Shown here: positions 21,478 to 30,446 of the stretch, piece by piece
Position numbering within the stretch: position 1 is the first letter of the stretch
How the letters are laid out: every line of letters begins with the position of its first letter
Assembly: GCF_000295095.1 (NCBI RefSeq)
Contig: NZ_JH806632.1
Coordinates: 868,545 to 902,448, forward strand
DNA length: 33,904 bases
Direction: 5' to 3'
DNA from: Actinomyces timonensis DSM 23838
Lineage (GTDB): Bacteria > Actinomycetota > Actinomycetes > Actinomycetales > Actinomycetaceae
Program-made: the position numbers and the translations under genes
Notes under the pieces: model-generated
What the model was told of the DNA's origin: nothing
Database searches by the model: none
What the model saw: the letters and a program-made list of their open reading frames with translations, nothing else

Positions 21478-23151
21478 ATGCCGATTCTTCGACGCCGCAC
21501 GCTCCTGACCCTGCCCATCCTCACCGCCGCCGGGCTCCCCGCGCTCGCAGCCTGCGGGAGCAGATCCTCTGAGACCAGCGGGGCCGATGCCAGCGCCTCC
21601 CCCTCACAGCAGACCGGTACGCCTCCGCCCAGCGGCTGGCAGACCGTGGAGTCCTTCACCGCCGGCCATCACATCAGCGTCGACGTCGCACCCCTGGTCA
21701 CCATGGATGAGAAGACGACCATCCTTCCCCTGCGGATCACGCGCATGGCCGATGACGCCGCCACCGACGACGTCGACGAGGACAACGGCACATGGGGCTG
21801 GACCCATCTGTGGAAGGCGCCTGGACTCCTCGACAATCGCGCCGCTGCGGGGACCCGGCTCATCGACACAGCCGGACGGCGCGTGTGGAACTGCATCGAC
21901 GGCACGATCCCCACCGAGGCAAGGTCCCTGGAGAAGGGGCAGTCCGGAATGGCCTACGCCGTCTTCGGGCCCGTCGACACCGACCGCGTCACCGTCTTCC
22001 TGCCGCTCACTGGGTTCCCCGAGGTGGCCGTCATCAGCAAGGACGAGGCGGCGGGAATCCTCGGCTCGGATGTCGACCTCGACAAGGCCCTTGCCGAGGT
22101 TGACGTGGCCTCCTATGACTCCAAGCGCCAGGACGACCAGCCGACCCTCGCCGAGATCAGCGCCCCCGCCAGCATCGATACCTTCACCCGGGCATTCGAC
22201 AAGTCCAGCGCCTCACGCACCACGGACACCTCCATCACGACCACCCTGGCCAGTGACGTCACCTTCGAGTTCGGGAAATACGATCTCACCGCCCAGGCCG
22301 ACACCCAGCTCCAGACGGTGGCGGCCCAACTCGCCTCCTACAGCGGCGGTGAGCTGTCCATCGTCGGCCACACCGACGACGTCGCCGACGAGGCCTTCAA
22401 CCAGACCCTCTCAGAGCAGCGCGCCGCCGCCGTCCACACCCGCCTCGGGCAGCTCACCCCCCTCGACGCCTGGAGCGTCACCGAGGAGGGCAAGGGCGAG
22501 AGCGAGCCCGCCGTCCAAGGAACCGACGACGCCGCCCGAGCCGCCAACCGCCGCGTCGTCGTCACCCTCACCCCCACCGGAGGCACCTCGACTCAGACAA
22601 CCTCGACCGCCTCGGCCTCCCCATCCACCGCCCCGGGCGGGGAACTGCCGGAGGCCAAGGGACCCGTCGGCTCAGGCGCGGGCAGCGCCCTCGCCGTCCC
22701 CTCAGACGATGGCTCCGTCTCCCCGTCGATCACGGTCGAATCGATCACCCGCCGCGGTGGGCTCCTCCTGGGCAAGCTCACCATCACCGGCAATACCGAG
22801 AGCACCGTGGCGCGCGCCTGGTTCGAGGACAACAGTGACATCGGAGGCATATTCGCCAACTCCCGTGGGGAGGACGGCGACTCCTTCCCCTTCGCCGGAC
22901 TCGACGGCGTGACGCTCCTGGCCGGGGGTCTGCGGTACATGCCCTGCGACTACGTCGTCGGCGGCAAGGGCTACCACCGGCCTCTCGCTGACACACAACT
23001 GCATTGGGGCATCAAGGAGGGCACCTCGACCGCCTTCGTCATCTGGCCCGACGTCGGCCAGGATACCCTCATTGTCGATCACCAGGAGGGCGCGCGCTCC
23101 GGAGCGGAACAGCCCTGGCGGATCACCGACGTGCCCGTCACCGCCAGCTGA
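21478..23151 (+). CDS. OmpA-domain lipoprotein
   Basis: A 557-residue exported lipoprotein. The signal peptide (MPILRRRTLLTLPIL start) ends in the lipobox LAAC at residues 21-24. A Ser/Thr-rich linker and a domain of unknown fold follow. A central OmpA-like domain has VTFEFGKYDLT, the motif GHTDDVADEAFNQTLSEQRA and ANRRVVV, which bind diaminopimelate-type peptidoglycan in Gram-negatives. A Ser/Thr/Pro linker leads to a C-terminal beta-rich domain. The start ATG at 21478 has CTGGAGG 7 nt upstream, and TAGGCT at 21370 is a possible -10. It probably tethers the membrane to the cell wall; its partners are unknown. Confidence 0.85.
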   Translation: MPILRRRTLLTLPILTAAGLPALAACGSRSSETSGADASASPSQQTGTPPPSGWQTVESFTAGHHISVDVAPLVTMDEKTTILPLRITRMADDAATDDVDEDNGTWGWTHLWKAPGLLDNRAAAGTRLIDTAGRRVWNCIDGTIPTEARSLEKGQSGMAYAVFGPVDTDRVTVFLPLTGFPEVAVISKDEAAGILGSDVDLDKALAEVDVASYDSKRQDDQPTLAEISAPASIDTFTRAFDKSSASRTTDTSITTTLASDVTFEFGKYDLTAQADTQLQTVAAQLASYSGGELSIVGHTDDVADEAFNQTLSEQRAAAVHTRLGQLTPLDAWSVTEEGKGESEPAVQGTDDAARAANRRVVVTLTPTGGTSTQTTSTASASPSTAPGGELPEAKGPVGSGAGSALAVPSDDGSVSPSITVESITRRGGLLLGKLTITGNTESTVARAWFEDNSDIGGIFANSRGEDGDSFPFAGLDGVTLLAGGLRYMPCDYVVGGKGYHRPLADTQLHWGIKEGTSTAFVIWPDVGQDTLIVDHQEGARSGAEQPWRITDVPVTAS

Positions 23152-23360
23152 GCGGCGCGGGCACCAGCTCCTCATCCACCGCACAGGCCGGCCATAGTCC
23201 CCGCCCACGCGCGGGCGCGATGCTCTCCAGGCAAGTCGCCGAGACGCTCGTCCCCGCGCCCGCCAACTGCCCCCCTGCCGCAGGCGCGCGGCATCTCGGG
23301 AGCAGGGTCGCAGGGCGCCCGCCGCCAGGCGGGGACTAGCCTTGCCCTGGAAGGAGGCCG

Positions 23361-25004
23361 ATGAGCAGACCGATGAGATCGAGCACCGCGACCCGCGCGC
23401 GGCGGGAGCCCCGGCACCGCCAGCCCATCGACCGCCGTGCTCGCCGCGAGGTCGCCGGGCGCGCGATGGAGCGCCTCCTCGCCGTCGTCCTCCTTATCGG
23501 CTTCGCCACCTGGAGCGCGCTGGTGGCCACGGGCCGCACCGCTCGCCTCGACGCCGTCTTCGCCCGCGTCCGCCCGCTCCTGCCCCGCTCCGCGGGCGCC
23601 CAGATCGCCGAGGCCTACGCCCTCCTCACCCACCCCGCCCTCATCACGGCGGCCATCGTCGCCCTCGCGCTGTGGTCCTTCAAGGAGAGGATGCGGCGCC
23701 TCGCCCTGGCCCTCCTCATGGCGGCGGCCGGCATCCCGGTCCACTGGCTCATCTCGAGCGCCCTGGACATCAGTCACCCGCATTCGCATCTGCTCGACTC
23801 TCTGTCCGTCGTCGGCGGCGCGTACCCGAACGCCCAGATCGCGGCCGTCACCATCGCCTCCTCGATGCTGCTCGTGCTCACTCGCGCCCACCGGCGCCCC
23901 ACCTCGGACACGGCGGTGTGGTGGCTGGCGGGTATCGCCGCGATCGCCACCGCCTGCTACAGCCAGTGGGCCATGGGCCTGGCGCATGCCTCCGACCAGA
24001 TCGGCGCCATCCTGTGGGGCGCCGCGGTGGCCAACACGAGCCTCGCCCTGGGAGGCATCGACACGATCCTGTCCTCCTGGGCGCGCCTGGGCCTGCCCAC
24101 GCGCAGCGTCGACAAGCGCGCCGCCGTCATCTACAACCCCACGAAGTTCTACGACCTGTCCCTCCTGCGGCGCCGCATCGAGGCCGAGGTCCTCGCCGCG
24201 GGATGGCGCCCCACCCAGTGGCTGGAGACGACGGCGCAGGACCCCGGCCACTCCATGGCCCGCCAGGCCCTCGCCAGCGGCGCCGACCTCGTCCTCGTCG
24301 CCGGCGGGGACGGGACCGTGCGGGCGGTGGCCAGTGAGCTCGCGGGGACGGGACTGCCGATGGCGCTCATCCCGTCGGGCACCGGCAACCTGCTCGCCCG
24401 CAACCTCTCCATCCCCCTCGACACCGACGCCGCCCTGCGCCTGGCGCTCTCGGGCGAGCCCACGCGCATCGACCTCGTGCGCGCCTCCTGGGACTGCGGG
24501 CAGGAGTCCTTCGCGGTCATGGCGGGCCTGGGCCTGGACGCCCAGATCATGGCGGACACGAAGGACGAGCTCAAGAGGGTCATCCGCGCCGGCGCCTACG
24601 CCGTCGCCGCGGTGCATCACGCCAGCCCGCGCCCCTTCCGCGCCACCGTCGCCCTCGACGGCGCCGCCCCTGAGGAGCACGACATGGTCATGGCGCTGCT
24701 GGGCAACGTCGGCACGATCACCGGCGGCATGACGATCTTCCCGCGCGCCACCCCGGACGACGGCAAGGTGGACCTCCTCCTGGCACGCCCGGACCGCGTC
24801 ATCGACTGGGCGCGCATGGGCGCGATGATCCTCGCGGGCCGCGTCCCGTCGGGCCTCACGCTCGCGCAGGCCTCGCGCGTGTCCATCCGCACCGATGAGC
24901 CCGTGCCCTTCGAGCTCGACGGCGACATCGCCGGCACCACCCGCGCCCTCGATATCGAGGTGGTCCCCGGGGCGCTGGCCGTCATCGCCCCGTCTCGCGG
25001 CTGA
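23361..25004 (+). CDS. Diacylglycerol/lipid kinase fused to a degenerate PAP2 membrane domain
   Basis: A 547-residue fusion. Residues about 45-240 form a multi-helix membrane domain with the outline of PAP2 phosphatases, but the key residues are gone: PSGH is PNAQ (156-159), and in the SRxxxxxH motif S201 is followed by Gln instead of Arg, with Ala208 in the place of the His (D212 is kept). Residues about 250-547 form a DAGK catalytic domain with AAVIYNPTKF, GGDGTVR (about 315-321) and SGTGNLLARN. The kinase could phosphorylate diacylglycerol, a sphingoid base or another polyprenyl lipid. The start ATG at 23361 has GGAAGGAGG 4 nt upstream, and TAGCCT at 23337 may be the -10. Confidence 0.85.
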   Translation: MSRPMRSSTATRARREPRHRQPIDRRARREVAGRAMERLLAVVLLIGFATWSALVATGRTARLDAVFARVRPLLPRSAGAQIAEAYALLTHPALITAAIVALALWSFKERMRRLALALLMAAAGIPVHWLISSALDISHPHSHLLDSLSVVGGAYPNAQIAAVTIASSMLLVLTRAHRRPTSDTAVWWLAGIAAIATACYSQWAMGLAHASDQIGAILWGAAVANTSLALGGIDTILSSWARLGLPTRSVDKRAAVIYNPTKFYDLSLLRRRIEAEVLAAGWRPTQWLETTAQDPGHSMARQALASGADLVLVAGGDGTVRAVASELAGTGLPMALIPSGTGNLLARNLSIPLDTDAALRLALSGEPTRIDLVRASWDCGQESFAVMAGLGLDAQIMADTKDELKRVIRAGAYAVAAVHHASPRPFRATVALDGAAPEEHDMVMALLGNVGTITGGMTIFPRATPDDGKVDLLLARPDRVIDWARMGAMILAGRVPSGLTLAQASRVSIRTDEPVPFELDGDIAGTTRALDIEVVPGALAVIAPSRG

Positions 25005-25065
25005 GCCCCTTCCTTCCCTTCCCCCTCCCCCGCTGGACCGGTCCGCCGCCGCCTCTGGCGCTCGA

Positions 25066-25078
25066 TAGACTCGCGCCC
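25066..25078 (+). promoter_or_regulatory. -10 element of murT
   Basis: TAGACT (25066-25071), a 7-nt spacer, then the murT ATG at 25079. No ribosome site is present, so murT is probably leaderless. Confidence 0.55.
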
Positions 25079-26407
25079 ATGACCTCTTCGATATCCCTGC
25101 GCTCCGGTCTCACGGTCGCCCTGGGCCGCGCGGCCCGCGTCGCCGCCCGCCTGCGCGGCGGCGGCAGCGGCGGAACAGCCTTCCCCGGGCTCGTCATGGA
25201 GAAGGCCGACCCCGGCTTCCTCGCCCGCGCGCTGGGTCAGCTGCCCATGGGCGTCGTCGTCGTGACCGGCACGAACGGCAAGACGACGACGACGAAGATG
25301 GTCGTCCAGCTCCTCGCCGAGCAGGGGCTGAGGGTCGTCACCAACCGGACCGGCTCGAACTTCGTGCGCGGGGTGCTCGCCTCCCTCCTCCACGACGTCG
25401 ACGCCGCTGGCCGCCTGCGCGCGGACGTGGCGGTCCTCGAGCTCGACGAGGCCCACGCCGTCCGCTTCGTCCAGCTCGTCAAGCCGCGCGCCTGCCTGCT
25501 GCTCAACGTCATGCGCGACCAGCTCGACCGCTTCGGGGAGATCGACTACACCGCCTCCCTCCTGCGCAAGGTCGCCCTGGCCACCACGGGCGCCGTCGTC
25601 ACCAACGCCGACGACCCGCGCCTGGGCGCGCCCGCCTTCACCGAGGGCCTGGCCGCTCCCGTGACCGCCTTCGGGGCGGGCGGCGAGCTGCGCTCCCTGT
25701 TCCTGTCCGACGACGAGCTGCGCACCGGCACCGCCGACGCGACCGCCGCCCGGCACGTGAGCCCCCGCGTGGTCCTGGAATCGCTGAGCGGCCAGGACGC
25801 CGTCGTCAGCGTGGACGGGGCGCCCCACGAGGTGCGTTTCGCGATCCCCGGCATCCACAACCAGCTCAACGCCTGCGCCGCCCTGGCCGTGGCCCTTCAG
25901 GCCCTGGGCGACCGCGCCGACGCCGCCCTGCCGGGCCTGCTCGACACGCTCGGTCGGGTTCGGGCGGCCTTCGGGCGCGGCGAGGTCCTGCGCCTCGACG
26001 GCCGCGAGGTCCAGCTCTCGCTGGTGAAGAACCCGGCGGGCTTCCGCATGGGACTGCTCACCGCCGCCACGGCGCCCGGCCCTGAGTCGGTCATGGTGGC
26101 GATCAACGACGAGTACGCCGATGGCCGGGACATGTCCTGGCTGTGGGACGTCGACTTCTCCGGACTGCGGGGAGAGGGCGTGGCCGTGGTGACGGGCGTG
26201 CGCGCCTGGGACATGGCGCTTCGCCTGCGCTACGACGAGGTGGATGTGGGGGCCGTGGAGCCGGATCTGGCCGGGGCCCTGGACGCCCTGCGCGAGGACT
26301 CGCGGCGCACGGGCCGTCCCATGCGCGTGTTCACCACCTACACGGCGATGCTCGCGCTGCGGGCCCGCCTGGGAGAGCTGACCGAGGTCGAGGAGGTCAT
26401 GAAGTGA
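25079..26407 (+). CDS. murT: Lipid II isoglutaminyl synthase, ligase subunit
   Basis: MurT activates the alpha-carboxyl of D-Glu in lipid II with ATP so that GatD-derived ammonia can amidate it to D-isoglutamine. The 442-residue protein has the Mur-ligase P-loop VTGTNGKTTTT (about 62-72), the central motif LELDEAHAVRF, VTNADDP, and the C-terminal DUF1727 domain with NDEYADGRDMSWLWDVDF, which supplies the Asp of the shared active site. Only two Cys are present (in PRACLLLN and LNACAALA), so the four-Cys zinc ribbon of the Staphylococcus enzyme is missing. It overlaps gatD by 4 nt. Confidence 0.94.
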   Translation: MTSSISLRSGLTVALGRAARVAARLRGGGSGGTAFPGLVMEKADPGFLARALGQLPMGVVVVTGTNGKTTTTKMVVQLLAEQGLRVVTNRTGSNFVRGVLASLLHDVDAAGRLRADVAVLELDEAHAVRFVQLVKPRACLLLNVMRDQLDRFGEIDYTASLLRKVALATTGAVVTNADDPRLGAPAFTEGLAAPVTAFGAGGELRSLFLSDDELRTGTADATAARHVSPRVVLESLSGQDAVVSVDGAPHEVRFAIPGIHNQLNACAALAVALQALGDRADAALPGLLDTLGRVRAAFGRGEVLRLDGREVQLSLVKNPAGFRMGLLTAATAPGPESVMVAINDEYADGRDMSWLWDVDFSGLRGEGVAVVTGVRAWDMALRLRYDEVDVGAVEPDLAGALDALREDSRRTGRPMRVFTTYTAMLALRARLGELTEVEEVMK

Positions 26408-27183
26408 GCGCCCAGTTCTACGAGCACTCCGGCGAGGCGGGCAGCTCGAGCGCCGGCACCCTGCGGATCCTCCAGCTCTACCCCCGGGATATGAACATCT
26501 ACGGGGACTGGGGCAACACCCTCGTGCTCACCCGCAGGGCCCAGTGGCGGGGCTACGACGTCGAGGTCCTGTCCTACGATCCGGGCGACGAGCTTCCCGG
26601 CGACGTCCACCTCGTGGTGGGCGGCGGCGGCCAGGACTCCGGCCAGGAGCGCATCACCGCGGATCTCCAGGCGCGCTCCGCCGATCTGCGCGCGTGGGCG
26701 CAGGGGGGCGTGGCGATGCTCGTCATCTGCGGGCTCTACCAGCTCTTCGGCCACCGCTTCCTCACCGGCCAGGGCAGCGAGATCCCGGGGATCTCGGTGT
26801 TCGACGCCGAGACCGTCGCCGGGGATGGGCGCCTCATCGGCAACATCACGACCACCAGCGAGACCTTCGGCACGATCGTCGGCTACGAGAACCACTCGGG
26901 GCTGACCACCCTGGCCCCGGGCCAGGCGCCCTTCGGGCGCGTGCGCTCGGGCGACGGCAACAACGGCAAGGACGGCACGGAGGGGGCACTCGCCCACCGC
27001 GTCATCGGCACCTACCTGCACGGCTCGCTCCTGCCGAAGAACCCGGCCGTGGCCGACTGGCTCCTTCAGGGGGCCGCGGGGGCCGCTGGCCTGGAGTGGG
27101 TCGGCGACGCCGTGGCGCACCCGAGTCTCGACGGCGCCTGGGCGGACAAGGCCCGCGCGGTGGCGATGTCCCGCCCGCGCTAA
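26404..27183 (+). CDS. gatD: Lipid II isoglutaminyl synthase, glutamine amidotransferase subunit
   Basis: GatD hydrolyses glutamine and feeds ammonia to MurT. The 259-residue class I amidotransferase-like (CobB/CobQ-type) protein has the nucleophile C109 in VICGLYQLFG and the catalytic H206 in TYLHGSLLP. The N-terminal YPRDMNIYGDWGNTL motif is typical. The start is GTG at 26404, overlapping the murT stop (GTGA), with GAGGAGG 8 nt upstream. The murT-gatD pair is essential or important in Gram-positives whose peptidoglycan stem is amidated. Confidence 0.93.
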   Translation: MSAQFYEHSGEAGSSSAGTLRILQLYPRDMNIYGDWGNTLVLTRRAQWRGYDVEVLSYDPGDELPGDVHLVVGGGGQDSGQERITADLQARSADLRAWAQGGVAMLVICGLYQLFGHRFLTGQGSEIPGISVFDAETVAGDGRLIGNITTTSETFGTIVGYENHSGLTTLAPGQAPFGRVRSGDGNNGKDGTEGALAHRVIGTYLHGSLLPKNPAVADWLLQGAAGAAGLEWVGDAVAHPSLDGAWADKARAVAMSRPR

Positions 27184-27233
27184 GGGGCACTGAGGCGCGC
27201 TGGGGCGCACTGAGGTTCGCTGATGCTGCGGCC

Positions 27234-27247
27234 CTCCCGCGCGGGAG
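27234..27247. terminator. GC palindrome after gatD
   Basis: CTCCCGCGCGGGAG is a perfect 14-bp palindrome 51 bp after the gatD stop and before the feo promoter. It could end the murT-gatD transcript. A short imperfect 20-bp direct repeat (GGGGC...CACTGAGG) precedes it at 27184-27221. Confidence 0.35.
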
Positions 27248-27299
27248 CGCGCAGGAGTGCGCGAGGGTCACACGGAGGCCACCGAACTCACCTGCTGGC

Positions 27300-27329
27300 T
27301 TGCACGATCACGAGGATAGGCTATCCTGA
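27300..27329 (+). promoter_or_regulatory. feo promoter with IdeR/DtxR iron box
   Basis: CGAGGATAGGCTATCCTGA (27311-27329) fits the DtxR/IdeR consensus TTAGGNTAGNCTANCCTAA at 16 of 19 positions (N's counted as matches), with a perfect 7+1+7 palindrome in the middle. It overlaps the -10 TATCCT (27322-27327), with TTGCAC (27300-27305) as -35 and a 16-bp spacer. Iron-loaded regulator would block the promoter, so feoAB should be induced by iron limitation. Confidence 0.8.
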
Positions 27330-27389
27330 TTACTGGCAAGCGAGGGCGAGCCAAACACTCGTCCACCTGGAGATCAGCAGAGGACCACT

Positions 27390-27740
27390 GTGAGTACCCC
27401 ATCCCTGACCCGCGGCGACGCCCGCACCCGGGCTGGCGCGACCGCGGAGAGCAGCCTCGGCCGCCTGCCCCTCGGGGCGCGCGCCATCATCACCGCCGTC
27501 GGCACCGCGCAGCAGGAGGCCGGTACCGCGCAGGGCCGTCTGGCCCGCCGCCTCCAGGACCTCGGCCTCATCCCCGGCCGCGCCATCACCGCGCGCAGGC
27601 GGGCGCCGCTGGGGGACCCGACCGTCTTCCAGGTGGCCGACTACGAGCTGTGCCTGCGCCGCCACGAAGCCGACCTCGTGACCGTCCGCGTCGTCGAGGA
27701 CGGCGACCCGGCCGAGCAGGCGGCGGGAGCGGCCTCATGA
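27390..27740 (+). CDS. feoA: Ferrous iron transport protein A
   Basis: A 116-residue protein with an SH3-like FeoA domain from about residue 25: LGARAIITAV, RRLQDLGLIPGRAITARRRAPLGDPTVFQVADYELCLRRHEADLVTVRVV by regions. FeoA is a small cytosolic partner of FeoB. The N-terminus is about 25 residues longer than in minimal FeoA. The start is GTG at 27390, with a weak AGAGGA site about 6 nt upstream. Its TGA overlaps the feoB ATG. Confidence 0.9.
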   Translation: MSTPSLTRGDARTRAGATAESSLGRLPLGARAIITAVGTAQQEAGTAQGRLARRLQDLGLIPGRAITARRRAPLGDPTVFQVADYELCLRRHEADLVTVRVVEDGDPAEQAAGAAS

Positions 27741-29821
27741 GCGCCGAGCACTGCGGCGGCTCCGCCTCCTGCCACTGCGGAGCCTCGAGCACCGCCGTCG
27801 CCGTCGGGGACCGCAGGGTCGCACTGGCAGGCGCCCCCAACTCCGGCAAGACGAGCATCTACAACGCCCTGACCGGCCTGCGCGCCAAGACCGGCAACTA
27901 CCCCGGCGTGACGGTGGCCCGCTCCCAGGGGCGCTGCGTCGTCGACGGCACGAGCCTGACCATCGAGGACCTGCCCGGCGCCTACTCACTGGAGCCCATC
28001 AGCCCCGACGAGCAGGTGGTGCGCGATGTCCTCACCGGCGACTGCCGGGAGGTGAGCACCCCGGACGCGCTGATCGTCGTCGTCGATGCCACGACGCTGC
28101 GCCGGGGCATGACCTTCGTGGCCGAGGCGCTCTCCCTGGGCCTGCCCACCTGCCTGGCCGTCACCATGACCGACGAGCTCGCGCGGCGCGAGGGCCGGCT
28201 CGACGTCGCCGCCCTCGGCGAGGCCCTGGGCGTGCCCGCAGTGCGGGTGCTGGGGCACCGCGGCATGGGCATCCCCGAGCTGCGGCAGCACCTGGCCGAG
28301 GTCGCCACATGGCCGCGCACCCCGCTCACCCCGCCGAGCGAGCCCGCCGAGCTCGCCTCCTGGACCGACTCGATCCTGGCGGCGGCCGACTACGCCTCCC
28401 CCGCCTCGGACTCAGCGACCTCCGCGGTCGACCGCGTCCTGCTGCACCCGGTGGCCGGGAGCATCGTGTTCTTCGCGGTCATGTACTTCTTCTTCCAGTC
28501 GATCTTCACCTGGGCGGGCCCCTTCCAGGACGCGATCGAGAACGGCATCGGCTCCCTGGGGGAGCTCGTCCACGGGTGGCTGGACGAGTCCCACCCGCTC
28601 CTGGGCGGCCTGCTGGGAGACGGCCTCATCGGCGGCGTCGGCGCGGTGCTCGTCTTCCTGCCGCAGATCGTCATCATGTTCCTCATCATCGCGATCCTGG
28701 AGGGCGTGGGGTACATGTCCCGGGCCGCCTTCCTCATGGACCGGGTGATGGGCAAGGCCGGCCTGGAGGGGCGCGCCTTCGTGGCACTGCTGTCCTCCTT
28801 CGCCTGCGCGATCCCGGGCATCATGGCCACCCGCACCCTGCCCAGCGCGAAGGACCGCCTGGCCACGATGCTCGCGGCGCCGCTGATGACCTGCTCGGCG
28901 CGCCTGCCCGTCTACGTCATCATGATCTCGCTGCTCGTGGACTCCGACGCCCGCATCGGGCCCTTCGGCGCGCGCGGCACCATCATGTTCGGCCTCTACC
29001 TGCTGGGCGCTTTCTCCGCGATGCTCGTGGCCTGGGTGGCCAAGCGCCTGACCGACCGCGATGGCATCCTCCTTCCCTTCTACATGGAGATGCCGCCCTA
29101 CCGCCTGCCGCGCCCGCGCACGGTGGCCCTCATGGTGTGGGACGCCTGCAAGGGCTTCCTCAAGAAGGCCGGGACGATCATCACCCTGACCACCGTGGTG
29201 CTGTGGGTGCTGCTCAATGTGCCCATGCGCTCCGACGCCGACTTCGAGGCGGCCTGCGCGCGCAGCGCCGAGTGCTCCGCCATCACGGCGGCCGTGGACA
29301 ACCCCGCCACCTCCACCGTGCTCGATGACGAGGGCGAGCCCATCACCGACGCCGACGAGCTCGACGCGCTGCTCGAGGCCCAGAAGACCTCCTACACGAT
29401 GGACAACTCGTGGGCCGCCGCCATCGGGAAGGCGGTGGAGCCCGTCTTCGAGCCCCTCGGCTTCGACTGGCGCATCAACGTCTCCATCCTGTCCTCCCTC
29501 GCGGCGCGCGAGACCTTCGTGGCCACGCTCGGCCAGATCTCGGCCGCGGAGGACCCGGAGGCGCCCAGCGCCCACCTGGCCACGATGACCTACCAGGAGG
29601 ACACGCTGACCAACAAGGCCGGGGATCCCCTCTTCAACTCGGCGACGCTGGCGGCGATCCTCGTGTTCTTCGTCTACGCCCTGCAGTGCATGGCGACGGC
29701 TGGCGCGATGCGCCGGGAGACGGGGACCTGGAAGTGGCCGCTCGTCGCCTATGGCTACATGTTCGTCACCGCCTGGGTGATGGCGGCCCTGGCCCGCACG
29801 ATCGTCGCGGCCCTCCTGTGA
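27737..29821 (+). CDS. feoB: Ferrous iron transporter B
   Basis: A 694-residue Fe2+ permease with an N-terminal G domain. P-loop GAPNSGKTS (32-40), switch NYPGVTV, G3 DLPG (78-81), and the G4 position is TMTD (143-146) rather than NxxD. The permease part carries the two conserved gate motifs, SSFACAIPGIMATR and CSARLPVY. The first 16 residues have a Cys/His cluster (EHCGGSASCHCGASS) that could bind iron or zinc. The start ATG at 27737 overlaps feoA, and the stop overlaps the next gene (GTGA). Confidence 0.94.
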   Translation: MSAEHCGGSASCHCGASSTAVAVGDRRVALAGAPNSGKTSIYNALTGLRAKTGNYPGVTVARSQGRCVVDGTSLTIEDLPGAYSLEPISPDEQVVRDVLTGDCREVSTPDALIVVVDATTLRRGMTFVAEALSLGLPTCLAVTMTDELARREGRLDVAALGEALGVPAVRVLGHRGMGIPELRQHLAEVATWPRTPLTPPSEPAELASWTDSILAAADYASPASDSATSAVDRVLLHPVAGSIVFFAVMYFFFQSIFTWAGPFQDAIENGIGSLGELVHGWLDESHPLLGGLLGDGLIGGVGAVLVFLPQIVIMFLIIAILEGVGYMSRAAFLMDRVMGKAGLEGRAFVALLSSFACAIPGIMATRTLPSAKDRLATMLAAPLMTCSARLPVYVIMISLLVDSDARIGPFGARGTIMFGLYLLGAFSAMLVAWVAKRLTDRDGILLPFYMEMPPYRLPRPRTVALMVWDACKGFLKKAGTIITLTTVVLWVLLNVPMRSDADFEAACARSAECSAITAAVDNPATSTVLDDEGEPITDADELDALLEAQKTSYTMDNSWAAAIGKAVEPVFEPLGFDWRINVSILSSLAARETFVATLGQISAAEDPEAPSAHLATMTYQEDTLTNKAGDPLFNSATLAAILVFFVYALQCMATAGAMRRETGTWKWPLVAYGYMFVTAWVMAALARTIVAALL

Positions 29822-30375
29822 GGCTCGCGCGGCGGTCGGCTCGCGGGCCCGTGCCCACCCATCCGCTGGCCACCCCCGATCCGGCGGTGCTGCGCTGGGT
29901 GGTCCCCGATGGGCTGCTGCCCTTCGCCGGGACGGTCGCCGCCGCGCCGACGGCGCTGCAGGCCCTCATGGACGACGGAACCCTCGCGGCCGTGGAAGCG
30001 GTGCCCGGGGCGGTGCTCACCCTGCTCGCGGATGGCCGCACGTGGGCGGACGAGGGCGCACGGGTGCGCACCGCGCTCGTCGAGGCCCTGGGCTCGCCGC
30101 AAGGCTGGCGGGGGACGGAGCAGGCCAGCGCCGTCGGGCCGGATGAGGCCCTGAGGGCGGCCGCTCAGGAGATCGCGGCCGGGCGCGTGGGCGCCTTTGC
30201 CCGCAGCCACGGCGGGACGCTCGAGGTGCGCTCGGTGCGCGACGGCGTCGTCGAGGTGGCGATGGAGGGGGCCTGCCACGACTGCGCGGCGGCGGCGATC
30301 ACCATGCACGCGCGCTTCGAGCACCTGCTGCGGCGCCGCTGCCCCTGGCTCGCGGAGGTCCGGGAGGCCGTCTGA
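29818..30375 (+). CDS. NifU-like protein in the feo operon
   Basis: A 185-residue protein with an N-terminal region like the Nfu N-domain (VLRWVVPDGLLPFAGTV...ALQALMDDGTLA) and a C-terminal NifU domain with the iron-sulfur CxxC at 153-156 (ACHDC). Such proteins carry or assemble Fe-S clusters. The start is GTG at 29818, overlapping the feoB stop; GTG at 29851 is an alternative. It occupies the position of feoC in enteric bacteria and may hand iron to cluster assembly or sense it. I recall feoA-feoB-nifU in other actinobacteria. Confidence 0.82.
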   Translation: MRLARRSARGPVPTHPLATPDPAVLRWVVPDGLLPFAGTVAAAPTALQALMDDGTLAAVEAVPGAVLTLLADGRTWADEGARVRTALVEALGSPQGWRGTEQASAVGPDEALRAAAQEIAAGRVGAFARSHGGTLEVRSVRDGVVEVAMEGACHDCAAAAITMHARFEHLLRRRCPWLAEVREAV

Positions 30376-30446
30376 GCCGGGGAATCGCGGTGACGGGGGC
30401 GCGGGAGCCAACCACCACAGCCCTGGAGCGGATGCCACCAGCGGGC

